Notes under the pieces: model-generated
What the model saw: the letters and a program-made list of their open reading frames with translations, nothing else
Told to the model about the DNA's origin: nothing
Database searches by the model: none
Shown here: positions 10,687-23,100 of the stretch, piece by piece
Layout of the letters: each line of letters opens with the position of its first letter
Position numbering within the stretch: position 1 is the first letter of the stretch
Assembly: GCF_039555335.1 (NCBI RefSeq)
Contig: NC_092629.1
Span: 4,731,912 to 4,795,911 of the forward strand
From: Amphiura filiformis
Taxonomy: Eukaryota; Echinodermata; Ophiuroidea; Amphilepidida; Amphiuridae
Length of the DNA: 64,000 bases
Direction: 5' to 3'
Made by a program: the position numbers and the translations under genes

Positions 10687-11316
10687 GATTAAGCACTAAT
10701 AGGGCAAAGTTTAAATTTAGCCCCTAGATGACCTTTGACCTCGGTTGACCTCCATTTTGTTTGTATATTCCCCTCATATCAAGGATTCCACCCACCAAGT
10801 TTGAGCCCGATAGGACAAAGTTTGAAATCCATGACCTTTGACCTCGGATGACCTCCATATAATGTTTTGCATGCTTCTCTCATATGAAGGATTCCACCCA
10901 CCAATTTGACCCTCCGTAATGACCGTTGACCTCGGTTGACCTCGATTTTATTTTGGGCATATATTCCCTCGTATCAAGGATCCCACCCACCAAGTTTGAG
11001 CCCGATCGGACAAAGTTTGAAATTTGACCCCTCCGTAATGACCTTTGACCTCGGTTGACCTCGATTTTATTTTGTGCAAATATTCCCCTCGTATCAAGGA
11101 CCCCACCTACCAAGTTTGGGCCCGATCGGACAAAGTTTGAAATTTTGACCTTTGACCTCCGATGACCTTTAAACCCACCCGGTCTTGAGTCTTGAGTCTT
11201 GAGTTGATTCACTCCTTCAGTAAGCTAGGCTTGTCCTAGGAGGATTGTGCTGTGCATACGTGTCAGAAGGTGCTCATAAATTTACAACGTGCAAGTAAAA
11301 ACCGAAGACCGGCAGG

Positions 11317-13804
11317 TTACAAGGATTGGTGGGTTGGTGTAGTAGCCATATCCCTGAGGGCTGGTAGTGCCAGGGTCTGGAATTGGCTGACTGTTGTTGC
11401 TGCAATGACTGGTTGTGGTAGTCTGTTCCAGATTGGGATGGTGCGAACAAAGAAGGAGTATCTGTATGTGTTTACTCTCGACTGGATGGGTTGGTAACTC
11501 AGGGTATTGTTTGCTCTTCCCAGACGAAGTGATGGTATAACTACAGTCAGGAAGGGGATGTTCACAAGTCCATGGTGGATTTTGAAAAACATGGTGCCCT
11601 GGTTGAGTAGTCGTCTGGTGGCAAGGGAATCCCATTCAAGGCGTTGTAGCATACTGGTCACACTTTCGGTTCGCTCGTAATTGTTATAAACAAACCTAGC
11701 AGCTTGACGCTGGACAGACTCCAAAGCATTCACCTGCTCACAAGAATACGGGTTCCATGCAGCTGAAGCAAATTCCATTTTTGGTCGCACTAGAGCCTGG
11801 TAAGCCTTGGTCTTAACATGTATCGGACAAGATGACAAATTCCGTCGCAATACACCCAGGGTGCTACGGGCACTAGATGTGGTGTTTAGGACGTGATCCT
11901 TCCAGTCAAGATGTTTGTTAATTGTAACTCCAAGATATTTGTGCTTCGATGACTTAACAATGCTGTGACCGTCTACCTGATAGATGTGAATCAGTGGTTT
12001 GGTCTTGCGGGTGATGGTAAGAGTCTCGCATTTAGTAGCGTTAAAGCTCATCTGCCACTGGTCAGCCCACTGGAAGACTTTGTTCAAATCATCTTGGAGA
12101 GTGTCTTGGTCTTCAGTGCTCTGGATTTCACGATACAGGATACTGTCATCCGCGAATAGACGGAGAGTTGAGTTGATGTTGGTTACGATGTCATTAATGT
12201 ACAGAAGAAAGAGGGTTGGACCTAGGACTGAGCCTTGTGGAACTCCTGAAATTACCGGTGACCACTTGGAGTGGGTGCCATTGATGGTGACACATTGCTC
12301 ACGTCCCCCCAGAAAATCCTGAATCCAATTGAGTGTCTTTCCTCTTATGCCATAGTAAGTTAGCTTGGATGCAAGACGTTTATGGGGCACCTTATCGAAC
12401 GCCTTGCTAAAGTCAAGAAGCAAGACGTCTGTCTGCCCTCCTCTATTCAACACTTCTGACCAGTCCTGCGTAGCCTGGATCAACTGGGTTTCACAGGACA
12501 TTTTTCCCCTGAATCCATGCTGCTCATCGACAATGATGTGGTTCTTGGCGAGATGTTTTGCAGTATGTGATAACACGATGTGTTCCATCAGTTTGCAGGC
12601 TATGCTAGTAAGACTAACTGGACGGTAGTTCTCGGGCGATGACTTGCTCCCTTTCTTGTAAATGCCAGTTACCAGTGCTCTTTTCCAGTCAGAAGGTAGT
12701 GTACCGCTATCATATGATTGTTGGAATATGAACTGGAGCATGGGTCCAAGTTCTGAAGCATAATCTCTTAAAAATCTTGAGGTATGTTGTCAGGTCCGCT
12801 TGCTTTATTACAGTTAAGCTGCTGAAGTTGCTTAACAACACCATGTAGTTCAACATGCAAATTTGAAATGTCAGTAAATGGTGAGGCGCCTTTACTTGGT
12901 ATATTGTCCATCTTCACTTGTGTAAAGACTGAAGTGAACTGTTGGTTTAAGGCTTCAGCAATGCCTTTATCGGATGAATAAGTCCTGTTATTAACAGTTA
13001 ATGGAGGTATCCCAAGTGATTCCTTCCTAAGAGATTTGATGTAACCCCAGAATCTTTTGGGATTTGTTTCAAGGCTTGGGCCAATGACGTCTGATTTATA
13101 AGACTCATGACTCTCTCTGATCATATTAGTGACCTTGTTTCTTTGCTTTTTGTAAGCATTGTAGAGTTTTGTTTTGTTTGCGGAGCCTGCATTTTGCGAC
13201 TTCTTAAACAGTTTGTCACGTTTTCTCATTTGACGGACAATGAGCGGGCTTATCCAAGGATGAGATTGTTTCCCATTGGACATCTTGTGGGGTATAAACT
13301 TGTCCATGTCAGTATGCACTATGTTCTTGAATTTTAGCCAGTTTGTTTCGACTGAGTTATTTTCTGGCTTACTATCAAGGAAGGAGTTTACCTCCCTTGT
13401 AAGCGAGTTCCTTAGGGAATCAACATCAGCTTTTGATATTGAAAAATCTTTCTTGGGACCTTTCTTTTAACAGTTGGTGACACATTTATACTGCAAGTAA
13501 CAATTAGATGATCAGAAATACCAGGATGTGTTTGAATATTTGAGACCATGCTTGGATTATTTGTCATGATTAAGTCCAAAGTGTTTTGAGAGGCAGGTCT
13601 TGTTATCTTCGTCACCAATTGGACAAAACTAATTTCTCCAAGTATATCAAGAGCAGTATCATGAAGGCTTTTTTTGTTTGCTGTCAGGCTTTGTAAGGTT
13701 TTTAGACCAGTCAATATCCGGTAAATTGAAGTCCCCACAAAGAAGGACATTTCTTTGCTTCGAGTTGCGGTTGGTTGTAGACAGGATTTTGTTGACACTG
13801 TCAA
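11317..13804 (-). pseudogene. Retrotransposon reverse transcriptase region, copy B (two extra frameshifts)
   Basis: It carries the same RT as copy A with motifs LLLDFSKAFDKVPH, SGVPQGSVLGP and LFADDSIL. It is split into three frames by a missing G near 12,781 and a missing T near 13,431. Both are homopolymer positions where copy A is open, so sequencing error is possible. It also shares the T7 run (13,669-13,675) that displaces the endonuclease. Confidence 0.88.
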
Positions 13805-14591
13805 TTAAATGGCGCAGTGGTTCAACTCCAGACTTTGGGGGTTGATAGAAACTTCCTAAATTTAGGAAACCCTTCCCCACAAACTCAATTGTAGACCATA
13901 CTATTTCACAGGTAGTATCATATTCTGGTCTATCTGTTGCAACAAGATTTTCTTTGCAAGCTATAAACACACCTCCACCATGTATGTTCCTGTCCTTTCT
14001 AACCACATTATAATCATCGGGAAATATAGAATATGTGGGAATATTGGGTTCAAGCTTTGATTCACACCCAAATATAATATCTGGTTTGAGTTCATGGACT
14101 GATGCATGAAAGGCCGCTTTTCTTTTAGGCCAGTGTAGCCCGTCACAGTTGATGACCATAGCTTTGAGTTTTGGTGTTCTGTCAATTTTCTTGGCAGGTT
14201 TCCTACCTGAACTTGTAGGTACCTTAATTGGTGTTGATGTTTGTGTAGGATTGAAGATTTCGCTACAATTTTGAGATGACTCTTCAAGTTCACTATTCAA
14301 AACTTCAAATGAGTTTGACGTGTTAAGAAGAGTACTATCAAACAAGCCAGGTGATGTGTTAGGGAACCCACATGTAATACAAAGCCAAGTTAAGTTTGAA
14401 TGAGCACAATAAACGTTGTACATATGGCTTGTCATGCCAGTACATTGTGTATGATACCAGGTTGAACAATCGTCACAAAATATGCCTTTGTCCTCGTCCT
14501 TAACTTCAGCTTCACATATCCCACATGGGAAGGAACTAGCATTATTTGGTCCGGGATTCAATTCAACTTGGCCACTCATAAATAGCACCAA
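13659..14591 (-). pseudogene. Retrotransposon 2A-like/PHD/APE endonuclease region, copy B (310-codon open frame)
   Basis: Here the 2A-like motif, PHD finger (CGICE to CITCG) and endonuclease (INCDGL, CESKLE, CGDFNLPDIDW) lie in a single open frame, which shows the native domain order and exposes the one-base lesion of copy A near 6,333. The frame ends shortly after the endonuclease at the T7 run. The hydrophobic leader upstream is shifted out of frame by a two-base difference near 14,612. Confidence 0.88.
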
Positions 14592-16664
14592 TAAAATAAG
14601 GTGCTTTGGAGAAAGCTTGATTTGTTGAGTAAACCAGTTCTGAGGAATCTATTTGGTTTGGATTTGAGAATGCAAGCAATTTCATGATATTGCTGATGAG
14701 ATTGAGCTTCACTATGTTGCTCACCATTATGAATGTTGATAATAGTTTTGGACCATCTCATCATGGTTTGGAGCATCTTGCGACTCGTACCATGTTATAT
14801 GTGGTCCGAGGGTTGGTACTTGATGGTGGAGATTAGTACCAACTTTATTTGGTAAATGTGGGTAGCATGCTCTATGCACGTACAGAACAGCTAGCACATG
14901 AAGTGCAAGTTTCAATACGTACTCCATGGTCAAGCTATATGTAGCTCAAACCTGTTTGAGTTCTATCAATTTTGTAAGGAAATTTATATGTATAAAATGA
15001 GAGCAAAATGTCCAGTCTTCACCTTGAGAAGTGTGAACAAAATTAATCTGTGAACATGATAAGATTGATGAAAAGCTTCAGTATATTTGACATTTGAACA
15101 CTGTGTAAATAACTTTGCGAACACCTGTATGTAACTACATGCATACTACATGCTGTTTGGAAATTCCCGCCATGTTGTCACCTGACACCAAACAATAGGG
15201 CGTGGCGGCAAATTTCAATGTCACAATACAACATGAAAGTACACAATAATAAGAGTACCATAATTCATCATAACAAATAACATGAAACTTGAAGGCCAAT
15301 TGTAAAAAGCAAGGGATTGGTTTTACTTGCGTAGCTCCTGACTTCTCCCAGTATGTAAGCTTATCCAAGCAGGCAGCCTGTGTAAGGATGCACTAAGGTG
15401 TCCGAATTCCTATGGCACAGAATGATCCTCAATGGTCAGAAAAATTGCAGTGTCAGAATCCAGCTGAGATGATATATTTTAATCAACAGCACAAAAGGTG
15501 ATGATAACAACACCCAGAGACAGGTAATCAGTGAATACAGCGCAGTTTGATGAACAAATAATGCAAAAATATGAGAGCACCAAATAGGCACGTCTGCACA
15601 GCACAATGTACAGTGATGTACATGCTTTTCCCGTTACTGATCCATATCCGAAATATCGCATTGATGCGTCGAAGCGCGGCGAAACGCATAGCCGGACAGA
15701 CAGATAGAGACCGCTTATTATTTTATTAGTACTAGTGCACCTGCGGCTGTGAGAGCCCTGATGCTGTGAGAGAACTATTGGGGTATGGGCGCTTATAGGG
15801 GTATGGGCACTTATTCGGGTGTGGGCACTTATTGGCGTATGGGCGCTTATAGAATTCATTTCCAGCAAGTTTGGGCCCGATCGGACAAAGTTTGAAATTT
15901 ACAAATCATTTGCAGCAATGCATTCTGGGTAGACATTACAGTGCATTTCAAATTGGGCAGATAGCCAAAAGCTGAATGAAACCCGCTTGGGCAGCTTGAA
16001 ACTTGTTGTAGATTGTCTACTGGATTCTTTTTATCCACTTGCTGCTTTGTATCCATGTGGGGTATTTTCCCCCATTTGACCTTTGACCTTGACCTCCGAT
16101 GACCTTCAAAACCACATGGCCAACATGCTTTTCCCGATACCTACCTATATGCGAAATTTCAGCGCGATGCGTCGAAGCGCGGCGAAACGCATAGCCGGAC
16201 AGACAGATAGATAGACAGACAGACAGATAGACAGAGACCGCTTATTATTTTATTAGTATAGATAGATAGATAGATTTAATGTAGAAAAGACCCAATATGA
16301 ACATTGACCTGGATCTTATGAGTGTCACCCCTAGTGGAGAAAATATTTTTTATTTAGGGGTCATACCTTATTCAAGTTCAAGTTCAACTTTATTTGTTTT
16401 CATCTTTTCATCTCAATTCACATCAATGTTATCACTAGGGGCTTTATCCGGCTTATGGTTTGCACTAAATTTTTAAATTACCTGGTAATTAATTAAATTA
16501 AATTAATTAATTATCAAATAATTAATTAAAAATTAATTAATTATTAATTATTAATTAATTTGTTTATTTATTTATTCACTTGATATAGATGGATCATAAC
16601 TGTAATTCTCAAATATTAATAATTACGCCATGTCAGTGAAAACTGGAAAATCCTTGAACATTAA

Positions 16665-17001
16665 AGTTGAATTTATACTCCATCGCTAAGCGACGAGCGA
16701 TTGGTATTTGACCAATAAGATAGCTCGCTTTTCCAAACGCACCAAAAACGCTTTACATCATTGGCTAAAACCATTCGCTATCGCTCAGCGTTGTAGTATA
16801 AATTCAGCTTTTGCAATGGGTTATTCAGTTGAAATCCATACGTCCCATTCGGAAAACATGACCGTAATCTCAAACATAGGGAGTGACTTTCAAAATGGGG
16901 TTACCTGATTGGGCGACTCCATTTGAAATTTACACTCTCTGTGTGGGAGATTATTAAGGTCATGTCTTCCATAGGGGGTGTATGGATTTCAACTGGAATA
17001 G
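16665..17001. repeat. Two adjacent MITEs, copy B
   Basis: Copies of the GAATTTATACT MITE (16,665-16,807) and the CAGTTGAAATCC MITE (16,821-17,001) precede the second first-exon, as in copy A. Confidence 0.8.
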
Positions 17002-17026
17002 CTTATTGTTGTTTGTCTTTTTATAG

Positions 17027-17114
17027 ATCGATATGGGGAATACGACTTCTGTGTCCGTCATGAAGCTAGTAGAAGCAGGGATGGTAGAAGAAACGGAGCA
17101 ATTGGGACACTACG
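17027..17114 (+). CDS. First coding exon of the LRAT/GTPase gene, copy B (proximal)
   Basis: Acceptor TTATAG precedes 17,027, ATG is at 17,033 and donor GTAAGT follows 17,114 in phase 1. The reading is MGNTTSVSVMKLVEAG and onward to EQLGHY plus a split Gly codon. Gly2 with Ser6 is a good N-myristoylation context, suggesting membrane attachment of the product. This copy is closest to the LRAT exon at 19,765 and is the likeliest first exon of the full gene. The last 26 bases around the donor are also found at the end of LRAT exon 1 (20,147-20,182). Confidence 0.75.
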
Positions 17115-20100
17115 GTAAGTTTCTATTACATATGTGACGTGTCATGTCAAAAGGAGACACTTTTGGGCAGGATCGTAAATGGAGATATAGCCAAAAATCG
17201 GCCCGGAGGTGATTTTTTCATAATTAGGGTTTGTTGCGAATTTGTGATGTTATTAATGTTAAAAATATTGTCTGATAGTTTCAGACCGAAATATAACTGG
17301 CATCTTGTATTTTTTGAGACATTTTTCAAGTTAATTCCTACTCTCAACATTGTCAATAATATTTTTAAAGACAGATATCTCAATTTCCAATTTTATAATA
17401 CCATAACTTCATAACTCAATATCTTCGCTTAGGAATGTCCGATTTCATTGGGGAAAACGGCGTTGGGGAGCAAAATATCTCTATATTTAAGATATGTAAA
17501 AACCTCAAAATTCATAACCTGCCCAAAAGTGTCTCCTTTTGACATGACACGTCACATATTTCAGTTCAGTTCACAGGCAATTTTCATTGTTATGTTTTAT
17601 ATTACATTGCTGTGTTTGAGTGCTGTGTTTCCAAACACAACATGGAATTTTTTCATTCTTATGCTTTCTATTATAATGCTGTGTTTTTGGTGCTGTCAAA
17701 TACAACATGGATTCACAGCATGGAATTTTTTCATTCTTATGTTTTATATAAGAGTGCTGTGTTTGAGTGCTGATTCCTTGCTGTGTTTGGAAACACAGCA
17801 CTCAAACACAGCACTATAACATAAAACATAAGAATGAAAACATTACGTGCTTTGTTTGCAAACTCAGCACTCAAACACAGCACTGTAATATAAAACATAA
17901 GAATGTAGAGATTTATGTTTTATATTAGAGTGCTGTGTTTGAGTGCTGTGTTTGCAAACACAGCATGGAATTTTTCATTCTTATGTTTTATATTATAGTG
18001 CTGTGTTTGATTGCTGTGTTTCCAAACACAGGCATTTTTTTCATTGTTATGTTTTATATTATAGTGATGTGTTTGAGTGCTGTGTTTCCAAACACAGCAT
18101 GGAATTTTTTTTCATTCTTATGTTTTATATTATATATAGTGCTGTGTTTGCAAACACAGCATGGAATTTGTCATTCTTATGTTTTATATTATAGTGTTGT
18201 GTTTGATTGCTGTGTTTCCAAACACAGCAGGTTTTTTTTTTTTTTCATTCTTATGTTTTATATTATAGTGTTGTGTTTGAGTGCTGTGTTTCCAAACACA
18301 GCATGGAATTTTTTTTCATTCTTATGTTTTATATTATATATAGTGCTGTGTTTGCAAACACAGCATGGAATTTGTCATTCTTATGTTTTATATTATAGTG
18401 CTGTGTTTGATTGCTGTGTTTCCAAACACAGGCATTTTTTTCATTGTTATGTTTTATATTATAGTGATGTGTTTGAGTGCTGTGTTTCCAAACACAGCAT
18501 GGAATTTTTTTTCATTCTTATGTTTTATATTATATATAGTGCTGTGTTTGCAAACACAGCATGGAATTTGTCATTCTTATGTTTTATATTATAGTGCTGT
18601 GTTTGATTGCTGTGTTTCCAAACACATGGAAATTTTTTTCATTGTTATGTTTTATATTATAGTGATGTGTTTGAGTGCTGTGTTTCCAAACACAGCATGG
18701 AATTTTTTTTCATTCTTATGTTTTATATTATATATAGTGCTGTGTTTGCAAACACAGCATGGAATTTGTCATTCTTATGTTTTATATTATAGTGATGTGT
18801 TTGAGTGCTGTGTTTCCAAACACAGCATGGAATTGTTTTTCATTCTTATGTTTTATATTATATATAGTGCTGTGTTTGCAAACACAGCATGGAATTTGTC
18901 ATTCTTATGTTTTATATTATAGTGTTGTGTTTGATTGCTGTGTTTCCAAACACAGCAGGTTTTTTTTTTTTCATTCTTATGTTTTATATTATAGTGTTGT
19001 GTTTGAGTGCTGTGTTTGCAAACACAGCACGGAATTTTTTAATTTTTATGTTTTATATTAGAGTGCTGTGTTTGAGTGCTGATTCCCTGCTGTGTTTGGA
19101 AAAACAACAGTCAAACACAGCACTATAATATAAAACATAAGAATAAAAAAAACCTGCTGTGTTTGGAAACACAGCACTCAAACACAGCACTATAATATTA
19201 AACATAGAATGAAAAAAAATCCATGCTGTGTTTGCAAACACAGCAATCAAACACGGTACTATAATATAAAACATAAATCTCTAAATTCTTATGTTTCATG
19301 TTACAGTGCTGTGTTTGAGTGCTGTGTTTGCAAACAAAGCACGTAATGTTTTCATTCTTGTGTTTTATGTTATAGTTCTGTGTTTGAGTGCTGTGTTTCC
19401 AAACACAGCAGGGAATCGCCACTAAAACACAGCACGATAATATAAAACATAACATATTGTTTACTTTCTAATCCGAAACGTAACCCTAATCCAAAATCAT
19501 AACCGTACTATTTTGTAACACTCTGCCTAAATCAAAACCGTAATTCTAAATTATATTCCCTAAACGTTATCATCTCATTGGCTGCCGAATTTTGTTCCAG
19601 ACCTTTCTTACCACGGTGACAAAGTTCTAAACCCTGTGTTAACGCTTGCCCTGCCATGCTTACAGAGTCTAATGACTATCGTCGTATGACTGAAATTTCG
19701 TCCGCCCCGTAGTCAATGAGCAATGGATACCTTGCATAATTAACTTACTTTTGTTTTTAATTAGGTTTGGTAACGGACTGGGTAGAAGCATGGAAAGGCA
19801 AAAAGCTTAACCCGACTTACGGTGATCGAATTGAGATGAACCGCTTTCAGGGCAAAGATCAGCACTGGGCGTTGTACATCGGCAACAACAAAGTCCTCCA
19901 TTTCGCCACTACCCCCAACACCAAATCAACAGAAGTGGAAATTAGAGAAAGCGACCTTTACGAAACGATTGGAACTTCAGAAGCAAGAATCAACAACTCC
20001 GACGACAAGAAATTCTTTACGCCAAACTCCATGCCAATCAGCCTTGACGTAAAAAGGCGTATTCAGACATATAAGGATAATTGGCCCGATTACAACGTCG

Positions 20101-23100
20101 ATTTAAATAATTGTGAGCATTTTGTCAACTATTGCCGTTATGAAAAGAGATTCTGCAAACTGGGACACTACGGTAAGTTTCTATTAGTGTTGGAGATTTC
20201 AGTTCACTCGGACTACGGACTAAAGTTGTCATATGTATTTGGCCTAATTTTTAATCTATGCTTATCATGCTTATGGTGCCATTTCAACAGTACTCCCATT
20301 TAGTAGAAAAGGGTCCACTGGTCCAAAAATGGGTTTCGCTAGTCTGAAAAATAGAAAGGGTTCACTACTCCGAAAATTGGGGTTAGGTTTAGAAATCAGA
20401 GTTAAGCCGAATTTATACTTGATCACTTGTGCAGAAAATCAGATCACTTGTTCAGAGTATAGCTACATTTCCAGAGGGTCGAGCCGATCAGTCGATTCAA
20501 TTCGCTGAGGCAATTTGCTTTTGTGAGTTGAAGAATCTCAACTTCCCAGTGATCAGTGGTGTCGCTTGACAATTGACATTGACGTGAATGCATCAACCAA
20601 TCATTTCCAACCAACTGGATCTATTATTTTGCTAATTAATTTCTCTTTCTCGATTTTTAACTTTCGAGGATGAGTTAATTCAAAACAATAATTATTGAGA
20701 GCAATGGATGTTCTGAAATGTATTTTGTAGCGTTTAGAGCATTTAAATTGTCGTCTGCAATCGCTATCGCCATGATCGATGTGATAAGTATAATTGCAAA
20801 AGCGACGAGCGATGCATCGCAAAATTCGGCGATTGGCCATCGCTTACCAAAAGCGGTACATCGCAATCGCTCGGCGATCGAGTATAAATTCAGCGAACTT
20901 TAGACTAGCGGTCCTTAGGACTAGTACTATCGGACCGTATGGGGTGATTAAAAAAAATAAAGGACTGTACCCCCAAATTCGCCAAATGTTTTCATATCTT
21001 TGCGGAGATTGTACATCAGCAAATAAAATATCCAAGAAAGCAGTGATAAATGTCCGGTGTAAGTAGACATTTTTAATTTAGAAAATAAGTGATTGGTTGT
21101 AATCTGAAGATATTGCACTTTTAAGTTATCATACCATTATACCAAACGGAGCTAAGTTTACCTATTTTCGCTATATGCCCAGTAACCAAATGTCAACGCC
21201 CATTATTATTTGGAAGTGATTGCCAATATTTTGATTGAGAGAAACCGCTATCAGGGGCGTTGAACATTCAAAAATGTCAGAATTGTGCACTTGCATATGC
21301 GATTTGGAACCAACATGAAAAATGCGTTAAATTGATATTTTGAGAAAATATATTTCAAAACTTGGACTTATTATGTTGAAGCCTATAGCACGTAAAGCAT
21401 TAAATGTGGGTACCTGGCATATTTCAAGCTCCTTTCATCAACTGTTAACTTCTTCTTCTTTTCTTCAATTAGGTTTGGTAACAGACTGGGTAAAACCAAG
21501 CAAAGGCGGAAAGCTTGACCCAACTTACGGGGATCGAATTGAGATAGACCGCTTTCGGGGCTATTATCAGCATTGGGCGTTGTACATCGGCAACAATAAA
21601 GTTGTCCATTTCGCCATCGCCCATGTAGGCCTATCAATAAATGTCAAAATTCAAGAGAGCGACCTTTACGAAACGATTGGAACTTCAGAAGCAAGAATCA
21701 ACAACTTCGACGACAATATCTACTTCACGCCAGACACCATGCCAACCAGCCTTGACGTAAAAAGGCGCATTCAGACATATAAGGATAATTGGCCCCGTTA
21801 CAACGTCTATTCAAATAATTGTGAGCATTTTGTCAACTATTGCCGGTATGAAAGGAGATTCAGCAAACAAGTCGACATCGACATACGTCTCATCTACGAT
21901 CCTGAGATCCCGCCAGCGGTTGCGGCAGCAGCGGCTACTGCAGCACGGAACCAAGCCGGGAGCCGCAAACAGAGGGCAGCGCTGGGGAGAGTGGTCAAGA
22001 TTGGAACTCTCTATGACATCAGAACAGACAGTTTTTTGGTAAGTTCTTGGTAGTTCTTGCATCATAGCTGAGGGCCTCGGAAGTATCGCTGTATAGAGAT
22101 GCGCTAGTTAGAGCTGCTTATTAGTGGATGCTTATAGGGAGGGCACATTATTTAGCAAAATCTGATTATCCTTATATAACATTTGATGAAGTGTGCCTTT
22201 AAGCCCAACAGGTGATAGTAACATATACACTGTTGTCATGGTTGTCGTAGGCTGAAATATCATTTTTAGAAAGGTATGAAAGGAAGGCATGTTTTTGTTG
22301 TTTTCTCTATTAGGCTGATATCTAAATGAATAGCGTCTTTGAATAACTCGTATTTTGGTACGTATTGTATCACTGTCTGTGTTTCAGCAATTTATCAATG
22401 GATCATGATTTACTGTGTTAAATAATATAAATTCCCAAATGCTCCACTTTTTTTTTCTTTTCTTTTTCTTTCTTTCTAAAAGAATTGATGTTGATTCATT
22501 TTCAGGGCGATACTCTATTTGGCTCAAAGCTGGGTGACGAAGCTGTAGACACCGTGGAAATTAGGAATACTTCAATGGAACTTGTATTGACAGACACCTT
22601 ACAAGAGAAGTTCAACAAACTTGAAGTAGAAACAGAGCTTCAGGCGAGTTTGTTGGCAGGCCTCGTCAAGTTGAACGGATCAGGGTCATATTTTGAAGAG
22701 GAAAGAAAAAGCGATAGGGCCCAAAGAATGAGTCTACTTTACAACTTGAGAACAGTCAATGAAGAGGTAATGATTCGCCAGAATAAGGATAAGATCGACA
22801 TGAACATTCTGTCACCTTCGAATGGACAGCTCGTCAATGCAACTCATGTTGTTGTTGCCATTGATTGGGGAGCATCTTGCTCGGTTACCTGTGAATACGA
22901 AAACGAAGAAGATGAAGATGTCACCGAAGTCAAAGGAGCTCTGAGTGCTGAGCTTGAAAAGCTGAAAGCGCTAATTGATGACAAAGGATCTGATAAAGCA
23001 GCGTATGATGATAAAAACAAGGAAAGTCACAAAAAGTTCACCTACAAATGCAAAGCAGATGTTACAGCTCCTGACAAAGACCTCCCGGTTACATTCGAAG

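Larger units (their letters stand above)
11184..15620 (-). mobile_element. Non-LTR retrotransposon, copy B
   Basis: This is the same insertion as at 3,154-7,592, carried along by the tandem duplication: both copies have identical junctions with the satellite. It retains the (ACTCAAG)3 tail at 11,184-11,204. Confidence 0.9.
9587..17612. repeat. Tandem segmental duplication, copy B (8,026 bp)
   Basis: This is the second copy, joined head to tail with copy A. At the junction the hairpin-array sequence ATTACATTGCTG runs straight into the satellite sequence ACCTCGGTTG. At the far end the same ATTACATTGCTG continues into the true hairpin array. Small indels against copy A include a missing G near 12,781, a missing T near 13,431 and an extra G near 14,362. 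Confidence 0.95.

Noticed and set aside
3154..15620. Two independent retrotransposon insertions
   Set aside because: Both copies share identical insertion junctions and flanking satellite, so they are one insertion carried by the 8-kb duplication.
17935..18922. Long plus-strand open frames with repeated FILMFYIIVLCL peptides
   Set aside because: They are translations of the hairpin tandem array, whose units happen to lack stops; no start context, splice logic or domain supports a protein.
17580..19455. Regularly spaced palindromic repeats resembling a CRISPR array
   Set aside because: The spacers are themselves repeated, orientation switches, and the context is an animal intron with no cas genes.
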